DNA from: Bacteroidales bacterium
GTDB lineage: Bacteria > Bacteroidota > Bacteroidia > Bacteroidales > Rikenellaceae
Length of the DNA stretch: 64,000 bases
Reading direction: 5' to 3'
Assembly: GCA_910575495.1 (NCBI GenBank)
Contig: CAJTFS010000007.1
Location: 1 to 64,000, forward strand
The notes under the pieces were generated by a model that saw only the letters and a list, made by a program, of their open reading frames with translations, was not told the DNA's origin and made no database searches. How positions within the stretch are numbered: the first letter of the stretch is position 1; the number at the start of each line of letters is the position of its first letter. A program made the position numbers and the translations under genes. Positions 43,844 through 52,497 of this stretch are shown piece by piece.

Positions 43844-46800
43844 CTATTCGCTTTGCAGGGTCACGGCCATCAGACCGATCACCACATCGTTGGACAAAGT
43901 TTCGAGACGCAGCCGGCGCAGTTCTTTCGCGGGGTCGAGACGCAGGTCGACCAACGTTGCGGCACCGCCGTCGATCTGCCGTCCGTAGACTCCTTCGATG
44001 CCCAGTTCGTCGCCTAAGCGGCGGCTGACGCGTCCCGATCCGAGGTGGAGCCGGTAGGGCGGCAGCACTCCTTCGGGCAGCGCGAAAGCACCCTCGTCGA
44101 AGTAGAAATCCTGCTCGATGGGGGCCCAGTTGAGCGGATTGACCAGTTCGAGCCGCTGTTCGGTGCCGTCGGCATATTCGACGGCGACAAGGCCGTTGGC
44201 GATGTCGTACTGCATGTGGTTGGTCGAGCCAGCCAGCAGCAGGTAGGCGTGCGACGCCCGCCCTTCGAGGGGCACCGCTGCGGTCGTGGGGTAGTTGTCC
44301 CACAGCGAGGTGTAGAGGATGTTGGGACCCTCGGCCGGCGTGCGGAACGGAATGCTGAGCGAGGTATCGATCGTTCCTCGTTCGCCCGCCAGCGCCCGCA
44401 GGCCGCTGTCGTCGATTTCGGCCGTCTGTTTGGGGTGGCACCATTCGCCGATGCCCTGTACGGGGATCTGCAGCGTCGTGCAGTCGGGTCGCGGCGAGAG
44501 GTAGCGGTTGCGGAAGATGTCGGTCACCGAGGCGTTGAACGGCACTTCGACCGTGCGGCACGCTTCGCTGCGGATGTCGTCGAAGCCGTTGTCGGGCGTC
44601 GGTGCGGCTGCTTCTTCGCGTCGGGCGGGGAGCCACCATGCGACGTTGGCTTGCCGCATCCGCACGAAGTCGACGGGACCCACGCTGCGGGTTTCGCGGA
44701 TGCCTGTTTCGGTCCGATGTTTCCGGGCCGGCAGCCATGCGATCTCGATTTCGAGGTTCGGGGCGTCGCCCGCGTCGATGCGGATGCGGGGCTGCCCGAT
44801 CGAGTTCTCCACGGATCGCCAGGCGGCGCGGCGGCCGTTGATCGTCACTTGTTTTACACCGTTGACGGAAGCCGGAACCACCAGTTCGATCCGCGTGCCG
44901 GCGGGGAACCTGTTCTCCACCGAGTAACGCACTCCGTGTGCATCGCGGTGCATCGAATAGTTCAGGTCGGCCATCTCGACGGAGGCTTCGTCCCACTCGG
45001 CGGGGAAGCCGGGGCGCAGCTCCACGCGGCCGCCGAACAAGTCGGGCCGGATGCCGTAGAGACCCTCGACCAGCGCTCTCGACCACACGCCCACCGGGTC
45101 GCCGAAGTCGCGGTAGCATTCGCCGCGCGCCGCATCGTAGTGGCTGATCTGCCCGAAGTTGAGGGGCGAGGCGCCCAGATACATGTTGTCGAGCGCCACG
45201 CTTTTCATCAGGCGGAACGCCTCCTCGGGCCGGTCGGCCTGCCAGTAGGCCAGGGCCGTGTGCATCATCTCGGTGATGGCCACGTTGTTGATGCTCCACG
45301 AATAGGGTTTCCAGTTCGTGGTCGAGATGACGGCATAGCCCTCTTCGAGGTCGGGCGAAACGACCGGGATGCGGGGAATCCGCTGCTCGACGTACTCGGT
45401 CGCCGTCCATGCTTCGAACGGATCGGCCGTCTCGGAGTCGATGGCATGGTAGACGGTCCACACCGCGGCGTTCTCGTGCAGGCGGCGGTGCCCCATCTTG
45501 TCGCGGTATTCGGCCCAGTGGCCTTTGTCGGACAGCCACAGCTCGCGGCGCAGGGCTTCGAGGATGGCGTCGGCCTCGTCGCGGTAGGGCGCAGGATCGA
45601 GACCGATCGCTTCGGCGATGCGGGCCGCCTGGCGGTTGGCGTAGTAGTTATAGGCTGTCGAATGGGTCACGGCGCCGCCCGTGTAGTAGAGCGCATCGCT
45701 CGCCCAGATGCAGCAGTAGGCGTCGTAGAGATGGTCGCCGTCGGGGTCGAAGTTGCGCTTCTCCCACTTCAGATGGCGGTCGATGACCGGAAATATCCGC
45801 CGTGCGTAGTCGCGGTCGCCGGTCCATGCCAGGTGGCGCAGCAGTTCGTCGATGTAGCACAGATTCATGTCGTAGTGCGACATCTCCTCTTTCTTGCCCG
45901 GGCGGCGGGCGATGTAGCCGTCGCTGTACATCGGTGTGCCCCAGCGTTTTTCTGCGCGGGCGAGGTTGAGCGTCGAATCCTGCCGCGGATGCGCGTAGAG
46001 GGGAGGCGTGCCGGTCGCCTGGTTGGCCGCATAGGTGTCGAAATGCCTGCGGGCCCGTTCATGCCAGCCCAGGGCGTCGCCCACGTAGGCGCCGCGCCAG
46101 CCGCTGTAGGGCGCCCGCCAGCCCACGGCGCCGTGCAGCCACACTTCGCCGCTCCACAGTCCGTCGGCCGCCAGGGCCAGCGCTTCGCCGATGGGCGTGA
46201 TGTAGGGGTCGGGCGTGCGGATCGTCAGCGCTCCGGCCAGTTCGGCGCGTTGGGTTTCCGCCTCGGCGAACCGCGCGGCCAGCGCTTCGGGGCAGAGGTC
46301 GGCGCGCGTCGTTGCGGGGTAAACGGCCATATAGCGCGTCTCGCCCGGCGCAAGGGTCAGCGACGCCTGCAAGGCCGGATGTTCCGAGATGACGATTTCG
46401 TCGGTCGGCAGCGTGAGCCGCAGTTTCGCGCGCGTTTTGCGGCCGTATTCCACTTCGGCGGTGCAGCCGTCAACGGTGTAGACGTTGCTTGTGCAGTAGG
46501 CGGGCTTGAAATCGAAGCAGTCGGGTTTGTCCACGCCGAGGTCGCCTTCGCGGTAGAACTTCACGTCGGCCGCGCCGCCGTAGCGCAGGGCTGCATGCAC
46601 GGCTTCGTCGCCCGTGTTGGTCAGGCGCCACAGCGCCGCATCTTCCGATCGCAGCACCTGTGCCTCGATTTCTACCCGCTCATCGAGCCGGTAGATCATC
46701 CGCCCGGCTTCGTAGCGCGCCGTGCAGTGCTCATGCGGAATGTCGATCCGGAGATTGCCGCCCATGCGGGGCAGGTAGAGTCCGAATTCGGGCATGTCGC

Positions 46801-47029
46801 TGCACTCCAGACGGAATCCCGTGTGGGCGCCGTAGAGCGCCCGGTTGAAGCGCGCCGTGCCGTCGGTCGTCTCGGCGCCGTTGCCCGCAGGGCGGTAGTG
46901 CAGCGGCCGCGGGGTGGCTGCTGCGGTGTTCCAGGTGTAGTCTTCGTTCAGACGCGCAGGCTTCGTGCTCTGCGCCGCGGCGGACACCGTACCCGTGAGC
47001 AGGGCCGCGATAAGCAGGGTGGTTCGCAT
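43844..47029 (-). CDS. large six-hairpin glycosidase-like protein
   Basis: The 1061-residue secreted protein has a signal peptide ending at SAAAQ. An N-terminal beta-sandwich (about 25-260) leads to an (alpha/alpha)6-type barrel (about 270-650; HYDMNLCYIDELLRHLAWTGDRDYARRIFPVIDRHLKWEKR, WSINNVAITEMMHTALAYWQADRPEEAF). Further beta domains follow (about 660-1061; ELRPGFPAEW). I recall a Bacteroidetes family of this size as DUF4450, but did not search. Candidate acids lie in the barrel. In a rhamnogalacturonan locus a glycosidase for a side chain is likely. Activity is not established from sequence. Confidence 0.65.
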   Translation of the reverse strand: MRTTLLIAALLTGTVSAAAQSTKPARLNEDYTWNTAAATPRPLHYRPAGNGAETTDGTARFNRALYGAHTGFRLECSDMPEFGLYLPRMGGNLRIDIPHEHCTARYEAGRMIYRLDERVEIEAQVLRSEDAALWRLTNTGDEAVHAALRYGGAADVKFYREGDLGVDKPDCFDFKPAYCTSNVYTVDGCTAEVEYGRKTRAKLRLTLPTDEIVISEHPALQASLTLAPGETRYMAVYPATTRADLCPEALAARFAEAETQRAELAGALTIRTPDPYITPIGEALALAADGLWSGEVWLHGAVGWRAPYSGWRGAYVGDALGWHERARRHFDTYAANQATGTPPLYAHPRQDSTLNLARAEKRWGTPMYSDGYIARRPGKKEEMSHYDMNLCYIDELLRHLAWTGDRDYARRIFPVIDRHLKWEKRNFDPDGDHLYDAYCCIWASDALYYTGGAVTHSTAYNYYANRQAARIAEAIGLDPAPYRDEADAILEALRRELWLSDKGHWAEYRDKMGHRRLHENAAVWTVYHAIDSETADPFEAWTATEYVEQRIPRIPVVSPDLEEGYAVISTTNWKPYSWSINNVAITEMMHTALAYWQADRPEEAFRLMKSVALDNMYLGASPLNFGQISHYDAARGECYRDFGDPVGVWSRALVEGLYGIRPDLFGGRVELRPGFPAEWDEASVEMADLNYSMHRDAHGVRYSVENRFPAGTRIELVVPASVNGVKQVTINGRRAAWRSVENSIGQPRIRIDAGDAPNLEIEIAWLPARKHRTETGIRETRSVGPVDFVRMRQANVAWWLPARREEAAAPTPDNGFDDIRSEACRTVEVPFNASVTDIFRNRYLSPRPDCTTLQIPVQGIGEWCHPKQTAEIDDSGLRALAGERGTIDTSLSIPFRTPAEGPNILYTSLWDNYPTTAAVPLEGRASHAYLLLAGSTNHMQYDIANGLVAVEYADGTEQRLELVNPLNWAPIEQDFYFDEGAFALPEGVLPPYRLHLGSGRVSRRLGDELGIEGVYGRQIDGGAATLVDLRLDPAKELRRLRLETLSNDVVIGLMAVTLQSE

Positions 47030-47042
47030 GGTCGGGCGCGGA

Positions 47043-49139
47043 TCAGGGCATGGGTTTCAGACCTTCCCAGCGCACGTCCCACGTGCCGTCCTTGGGGAAG
47101 CCGGGATTCTCCGTTTCGCAGCCGTCCCAGCCGGCGCACATCAGTGCAACGGCCGTCAGCAGACCGCCGTTGCCGGGCAGGTAGCAGCGCAGACGGGCGT
47201 CCTGGTAGTTGTGTCCGTTGACAAGGTAGGTGTTGGTGCGCTTGTCCATGAGCAGGGCGTCGACCGCCTTTTCGGGTTCGCCCAGGCGCACGGCGTTCAT
47301 GGCCGTCATGGGGTAGTCCCAGCCCCAGGTGCGTCCCCAGTTCCAGTTGGCGTAGATCCAGTCGAAGGTGTCGTGCATGATGTCTTCGCGCACGAGGGGC
47401 GATTTGGGCAGGATGCCCAGCGCGCCCAGCACGGCCATGTGGTCCGACGTGAAGCGTATGTCCTTGTAGGTGTCTTCCGCCGTTTCGGCCGCAAGGTAGA
47501 GCCCGTCCTTGGCTGCCAGGGGCGAAAGTTTGTCGATCATCTCGTCCCATTGCAGGTTGCGCCCTTCGCCCATGCGCTCGCGCCATTTCTGCGCCGTCGT
47601 CAGTGCGAAATGCCAGTAGGAGAGTTCGAAGGGCGGGTTGATAGTCTCGGAGGCCCGCAGGGTCTCCTGCGCCGGGATGGCGCCGCGCAGGACGTAGCGG
47701 TTGCCCATGCCGTCGTATTCGGCGAACGATACCATGAATTCGGCCGTTTTCTGCACCAGATCGTAGTAGGTTTTCAGCGTCTCCTCCGTCGGATTCGCAC
47801 GATAGACCAGCTCGGCCAGGTAGATGTAGTGGGGCTGCTGCCAGATGAGGAACGAGCCCACCTTCGAGGGCGCCTCGATGCCCGACGGATCGGTCATCTT
47901 CATCCAGCGGATGCCCTCGAAACCCTGTCGGCGGGCGATTTCGCGTGCCACGGGCTCCACCGAGGGGTACCATGCGAGCGTCTTGGCCAGCAGCTCCTCG
48001 CGGCCCCACAGCGCGAACTGCGCCTGGTGCCACCAGATCATTTCGAGGTGGAACTTGCCGAACCACGAGTTGTAGGTGAGTCCCGTCTCCTGCGGCGGGC
48101 AGCTGCCGGCGCACTGGATGCCTAACAGATACTGCGACAACACCGTGCGGCGCTCCAGTTCGGCGGCCCGCGGGTCGGTGCAGCGGCTGAAATCGACGGC
48201 GGCGCCCTCGGTCCAGTAGCTGCGCCAGCGGTCGGCCGCGGCGGCTACGGCGGTCTCGGTGTCGGGCTGCGCTTCGGCAGGCATGGTATCGTAGAATCCG
48301 GCGCGCAGCGTGTAGCGGTCGGCCGTCGGGGTGAGCACGAAGCGGTTGCGGCCCGTCTGTGCCAGTTCGGCGCCCTCGAAGTCGAGCACGACGTAGTAGG
48401 TCGCGGCGTCCAGCGTACGCCGGATCAGCGCATGGCCTGCGCGCTGCTCCACGAGCTCCGAACGGTGCGCATCGTCGCGCGACCAGTCGCACGCGTCGTC
48501 GCAGTGGCCGCCCGTGGGGTAGGGGAAGCGCACGACAACGGGCAGGGCGGCCGCCGTGCGGATGTCGGCGGCGATCATGTCCTTTTCGGGATGGCAGACC
48601 GTGGTGACGTCGACTTCCTTGCCGTCGACGACGAAGTGCGAGTCGATGCGGCCCTGCCACAGATCGAGCTGCTGACGAATACCCTCAAGCTGTTCGGGTT
48701 CGATGCCGTCGAAGCCGATGATGCCCAGGTGGAGACGGTGGGGATTGACGCGGTACCAGTCGGCGGCCCGCTTCGGGCGGCCCGCTTCGTTGAACTGCAC
48801 CGAGTAGGGTTCCGTGCGTCCGCGGCCGAAGTCGTAGTCGCGCATCGTTTCGTCGTGGGTGTAGCTTTCCGGGTTGGCGAAGCTGTGCCAGCCCCACTGG
48901 CTCTGGGTGCCCAGGGACACGCCCTTGCTGTAACGCTCGGGAAAGGTCTGGAGGCCCGTGGCATCGACCGTGAAGGCGAATTCGCCGTTGCCCACCGAGA
49001 GCGACGCCAGCGTATCGATGCTTGTCACCGCAGGGTTGTTGCGCGTCACCAGCGCCAGGCGGTCGATGGGTTTCCGGTGCGATGCGGTGCATCCGGCTGC
49101 CAATAAAGCGGTTAGCAGAATTGTGCGGAATCTTGACAT
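47043..49139 (-). CDS. six-hairpin glycosidase-like lipoprotein
   Basis: The 698-residue protein starts at the ATG at 49139 (MSRFRTILLTALLAAGC, a clear lipobox); the frame to 49226 would add non-signal sequence. After an N-terminal beta-sandwich (about 35-300) comes a six-hairpin barrel (WRSYWTEGAAVDFS, QETGLTYNSWFGKFHLEMIWWHQAQFALWG, NWGRTWGWDYPMTAMNAVRLGEPEKAVDALL). The layout resembles GH65/GH95-type enzymes. It is tethered to a membrane facing outside the cytoplasm. The precise glycosidic bond is unknown; acting on a rhamnogalacturonan side chain is inference from its place. Confidence 0.65.
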   Translation of the reverse strand: MSRFRTILLTALLAAGCTASHRKPIDRLALVTRNNPAVTSIDTLASLSVGNGEFAFTVDATGLQTFPERYSKGVSLGTQSQWGWHSFANPESYTHDETMRDYDFGRGRTEPYSVQFNEAGRPKRAADWYRVNPHRLHLGIIGFDGIEPEQLEGIRQQLDLWQGRIDSHFVVDGKEVDVTTVCHPEKDMIAADIRTAAALPVVVRFPYPTGGHCDDACDWSRDDAHRSELVEQRAGHALIRRTLDAATYYVVLDFEGAELAQTGRNRFVLTPTADRYTLRAGFYDTMPAEAQPDTETAVAAAADRWRSYWTEGAAVDFSRCTDPRAAELERRTVLSQYLLGIQCAGSCPPQETGLTYNSWFGKFHLEMIWWHQAQFALWGREELLAKTLAWYPSVEPVAREIARRQGFEGIRWMKMTDPSGIEAPSKVGSFLIWQQPHYIYLAELVYRANPTEETLKTYYDLVQKTAEFMVSFAEYDGMGNRYVLRGAIPAQETLRASETINPPFELSYWHFALTTAQKWRERMGEGRNLQWDEMIDKLSPLAAKDGLYLAAETAEDTYKDIRFTSDHMAVLGALGILPKSPLVREDIMHDTFDWIYANWNWGRTWGWDYPMTAMNAVRLGEPEKAVDALLMDKRTNTYLVNGHNYQDARLRCYLPGNGGLLTAVALMCAGWDGCETENPGFPKDGTWDVRWEGLKPMP

Positions 49140-49167
49140 TTCTGGTTTGTTTGGTTTGTCGGTAAAG

Positions 49168-50490
49168 TTAACGATTTTTGGGCAATATCGATTCGAGATA
49201 GACCTCCAGATTGGTGTAGTCGGCACTCAACGTGCGGGCTGCTCCGTCGGTCGGATCGGCCGGGTCGAGTCCGCGGCGGCGCTCCCAACGGTCGGGAATG
49301 CCGTCGCCGTCGCTGTCCTTGAGGGCTCTGCCCCGGCGCAGGGTCGGCCAGCCGCCCACTTCGTCCTGCGAGTCGATGATGCCGTTGCCGCCGCCGTCGA
49401 ATGACGCGCCGTAGGGTTTGAAGGTGCCTTTGCGCACCTCTTTTATCACGCGCCGGTCGTAGCTGTCGCGGCGGTGCGAGCAGCCGGCGTTGTTCAGTAT
49501 GCGGCGGTAGGCTGCCGCAGCATCTTCGTCGTACTCCGCCCCGGTTGTGAACGGTCGGTCGCTCAGCGTCGAGTCGCGGCGGTGTTCGCAGAGCCCCAGT
49601 CCGTTGTCGCAGGTCACGGCGTCGCTCCCTTCGAGGATATTGCGCGCCAGGTAACAGCGCGACGTGCCGTCTTCCGATGCGTCGATCAGGCAGTTGCGCT
49701 TGTCGGGCCGTGTAGCCGGTCCGGGTTTGTAGTAGTTGTCGGTCATGTCTATGCGGCCATGGCGTCCGCCGCCGTAGGCCGCCTTGAAACCCCAGTTGAA
49801 GACCGCATTGTGACGGAATTCGACTGGGGCGAAGCCGTCGGACCCGAAGCGCGGGTTGCGCGACGAGTGGTGGGCCAGCAGGTTGTGGTGGAACGTGGCG
49901 TGGCGGCCGCCCCAGATGCCGCCGAAGCCGTGGGCACCCTTTTCATGTTTGGATTTGGAGAGCGAGTGCGACACGAGGCACCATTGGAGGGTAAACCGTT
50001 CGGTTTCGTAGAACGAGACGCATTCGTCGATCGACCACGAGCAGGAACAATGGTCGACGATGACATCGTGGATTTTGCGGCCGCCCAGTGCGTCGTCGAC
50101 GATGCCTGCCGCGTCACCCATGCGGAAGCGCATGTAACGGACGATGACGTTGTCGGCGGCGATGCGTACGGGGTAGCCCTTGATGCAGATGCCGTCGCCC
50201 GGGGCGCTCTGGCCCGCGAGCGTGAGGCTGCCCTCGCGGATAATCAGGGGGCTCTTGAGTTCGATGGTACCGGCCACTTCGAAGATTACGGTGCGGGGGC
50301 CCTTTTCGCGCAGGGCCTGGCGCAGGGTGCCGGGGCCGTCATCGGAGAGGCTGGTGACCTTGATAACCCGGCCGCCGCGGCCTCCCGATGCGTGTCGGCC
50401 GCCGCCCTCGGCCGTGGGGAAGGCGGGAGGCTGGGCCTGCGAGGCCAGGAAACCGACCAAGGCGAGGAATAATGTCGGCAGTCGTTTCAT
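49168..50490 (-). CDS. PL1-family pectate lyase
   Basis: The 440-residue secreted beta-helix enzyme (signal ends near SQA) cleaves polygalacturonate by beta-elimination with Ca2+. Family 1 features are TAEGGGRHASGGRGGRVIKVTSL, VIVDHCSCSWSIDE and the catalytic Arg region HHSSRNPRFGS. The C terminus has a thrombospondin type 3-like Ca2+ loop (DSDGDGIPDRWE). It is the first gene after susD. A strong hairpin with T5 lies 18-62 bp ahead of its ATG, with no room for a separate promoter, so expression depends on readthrough. Confidence 0.93.
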   Translation of the reverse strand: MKRLPTLFLALVGFLASQAQPPAFPTAEGGGRHASGGRGGRVIKVTSLSDDGPGTLRQALREKGPRTVIFEVAGTIELKSPLIIREGSLTLAGQSAPGDGICIKGYPVRIAADNVIVRYMRFRMGDAAGIVDDALGGRKIHDVIVDHCSCSWSIDECVSFYETERFTLQWCLVSHSLSKSKHEKGAHGFGGIWGGRHATFHHNLLAHHSSRNPRFGSDGFAPVEFRHNAVFNWGFKAAYGGGRHGRIDMTDNYYKPGPATRPDKRNCLIDASEDGTSRCYLARNILEGSDAVTCDNGLGLCEHRRDSTLSDRPFTTGAEYDEDAAAAYRRILNNAGCSHRRDSYDRRVIKEVRKGTFKPYGASFDGGGNGIIDSQDEVGGWPTLRRGRALKDSDGDGIPDRWERRRGLDPADPTDGAARTLSADYTNLEVYLESILPKNR

Positions 50491-50507
50491 GGTTGCGGAT
50501 TTTGTGG

Positions 50508-50552
50508 AAAAAGGCCCTTTGCCGGAGCGGTTGACTGCGCAGCAAAGGGCCT
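50508..50552 (-). terminator. terminator/attenuator between susD and PL1
   Basis: The stem AGGCCCTTTGC/GCAAAGGGCCT (50512-50522 with 50542-50552), with a 19-nt loop, is followed by TTTTT on the minus strand. It lies 42 bp after the susD stop and ends 17 bp ahead of the PL1 ATG. Confidence 0.75.
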
Positions 50553-50594
50553 CGTTGTCGGTTTATGCTTTCAAGGCGTCGGGTTCGCCGTTGT

Positions 50595-52478
50595 TTAGTA
50601 GGCCGGGCACTGCTGGTCGCGCAGACCGGCGTTGACATCGATTACGGCCGTTTGCGAGAGGGGGCAGATCTCCGACTTGTTCTTCACCAGACCGCGGAAG
50701 AGCGATGCGTACCATGCCACTTTCGTGTAGTCTTCGGACCCGAGGTATTCGCGGTAGGCGTTGCCGTCGGCATCCTTGCTGTCTTTGAAGTTAGCCACCG
50801 TATATTTGAGATTGGAATTGGACGCACCTTTATTGTCGTGCATGTCGATTACGGTGACGCCCGTAGCCGTCAGTTCCTTGATCCGGGCGACGGTCATCTG
50901 TTCCTCTTTGTATCCGGTGAAACTCATGGCTACGGTAGGCTCTTCGAATTGCGCCTCCTTCGGAACATAGGTGCGATAACGGTCGATGCCGGTGAAGCGG
51001 CCTGTGCAGGCAGCCAGATCGATCAGCTCTTTTTTGTTTTTGGTAAGCGTTTCGTAGAGAATGCCCCAGCGGCAGAGCTCCGTACGGCGCCATGATTCGC
51101 CGGCGAACTCCAGCTTGTTTTCCTCGATGAGGGCGTTGCGGAAGCCTTCGTAATCCGACGGAATGACGCCGATCTTGCTTTGGTCGCCGCCGAAAGCGCG
51201 CAGGCGGATCTCTTTGAGGGCATCCATTGCGTCTGCATTGGGTGCGCCGTGGTAGTCGTTGAGCGCCTCGGCATACATCAGCAGGATGTGCGAGTAGCGC
51301 AGCCACGGCCAGTTGATGTCGCGTTTGTTGGGCTTGGTGCCGATTTCTGACTTCCATACGACACGGAACTTGCCGATCGTGTAGGAACCATAGGGAAGCA
51401 TCTGCATCATGTCCTTGTTGTCGATGCTGTACTGGCAGATTGTTACGTCGCGGCGTGTGTCGCCCTCCTCGTAGTCGAAGTAGAGTGTCGGGTTGATCAT
51501 CATGGCCGGAGCAGCCTTGCCGAACTTGCTGGAGGTATGGCAGAACATGCCGTTGGTGTAGCCGGTTTCCATGTTGACGTTGGCACCGTATTGGCCCTGC
51601 TCGAGCATCGACTCCTTGTTGTATTTGCCGAGTACCAGGTCGCGGAAAATCTGTTCATAGCTGTTGCTCAGTTCGAAAGAGTGGCGGGCGATGACTTCGG
51701 CGCAGGCGTCGGCGGCAATCTTGTTGAGTTCCTTGACGCGTGCGGCATCGTCGCGCTTGGCGATGCGGAGCGTGCCGGCATCGTAGGGTGCGGTGTCCAG
51801 ATTCCACCGCAGGGAGTAACCGGCAGCATAGAGAGCCACGCGGGCCAAAATGCCGTAGACCGACTCCTTGCAGTAGCGTTCGGGGGTGAAACCCGAAATC
51901 TCGCTCTTCCAGGGGATGAGTCCTGCAGCCTTTTGCAGGTCGGCGACGCAGCCGTCGAGGATTGTGTCGCGGCTCACGCGCGAGGAGAGGAACGTGCCCA
52001 TTTCGGAGACGGGAACCGTCGGATAGGGAACGTCGCCCCAGTAGCGCACCAAGTTAAGGAATGCGGCGGCACGGATGGCATAGGCTTCGCCCAGCAGACG
52101 TTGGTTCTCGGGGGTTTGGGCCATGGCCTCGATGCCGCGGATGCAGACGTTGGCATACTCGATGGCCGTATAGGAGGCGGTGTAGAGCGACGAACCTGTT
52201 ACTCCGCCGCTCATCAGGTAATTGCCGATCTGGTTTTTCGAGTTGGTATCGCTTTCGGTGGAGATCACCTCGTCGGTGCCCATGCCCAGCTGGTACCACA
52301 TCTCGCGGTTGAAGCCGGCATGGTAGGCTGCCAGGACCGCCATTTCCGCCCGTCCCGTCGTTTCGAAGATCGTGCTGCTGTCGAATTTGGTTTCGGACGG
52401 AATCTCCAGGAAATCTTCGCACGACACGGCGCCCAACGAAAGCAGTGCGGCCGCCATGTATATTATTGTTCTTTTCAT
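50595..52478 (-). CDS. susD: SusD/RagB-family glycan-binding lipoprotein
   Basis: The 627-residue surface lipoprotein (AAALLSLGAVSCEDFLEIP lipobox) forms the lid over the SusC channel and binds oligosaccharide. TPR-like helices are seen (TAEYANVCIRGIEAM-type, LLGEAYAIRAAAFLNLVRYWGDVPYPTVPV), and the RagB/SusD C-terminal features RYSHILLMYAEALND and ENKLEFAGESWRRTELCRWGI. It pairs with the susC gene 19 bp upstream. Its ligand is presumably a rhamnogalacturonan oligosaccharide. The symbol here is the family name. Confidence 0.95.
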   Translation of the reverse strand: MKRTIIYMAAALLSLGAVSCEDFLEIPSETKFDSSTIFETTGRAEMAVLAAYHAGFNREMWYQLGMGTDEVISTESDTNSKNQIGNYLMSGGVTGSSLYTASYTAIEYANVCIRGIEAMAQTPENQRLLGEAYAIRAAAFLNLVRYWGDVPYPTVPVSEMGTFLSSRVSRDTILDGCVADLQKAAGLIPWKSEISGFTPERYCKESVYGILARVALYAAGYSLRWNLDTAPYDAGTLRIAKRDDAARVKELNKIAADACAEVIARHSFELSNSYEQIFRDLVLGKYNKESMLEQGQYGANVNMETGYTNGMFCHTSSKFGKAAPAMMINPTLYFDYEEGDTRRDVTICQYSIDNKDMMQMLPYGSYTIGKFRVVWKSEIGTKPNKRDINWPWLRYSHILLMYAEALNDYHGAPNADAMDALKEIRLRAFGGDQSKIGVIPSDYEGFRNALIEENKLEFAGESWRRTELCRWGILYETLTKNKKELIDLAACTGRFTGIDRYRTYVPKEAQFEEPTVAMSFTGYKEEQMTVARIKELTATGVTVIDMHDNKGASNSNLKYTVANFKDSKDADGNAYREYLGSEDYTKVAWYASLFRGLVKNKSEICPLSQTAVIDVNAGLRDQQCPAY

Positions 52479-52497
52479 ATCGGTAATTCTCAGATGG

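Noticed and set aside
41430..45539. A 1369-codon open frame on the minus strand
   Set aside because: It overlaps the GH106 and 1061-residue genes in another frame, is extremely Arg-rich and carries no signal or motif.
44045..47221. A 1058-codon open frame on the plus strand
   Set aside because: It is antisense to the 1061-residue glycosidase-like gene; its composition is that of an antisense frame.
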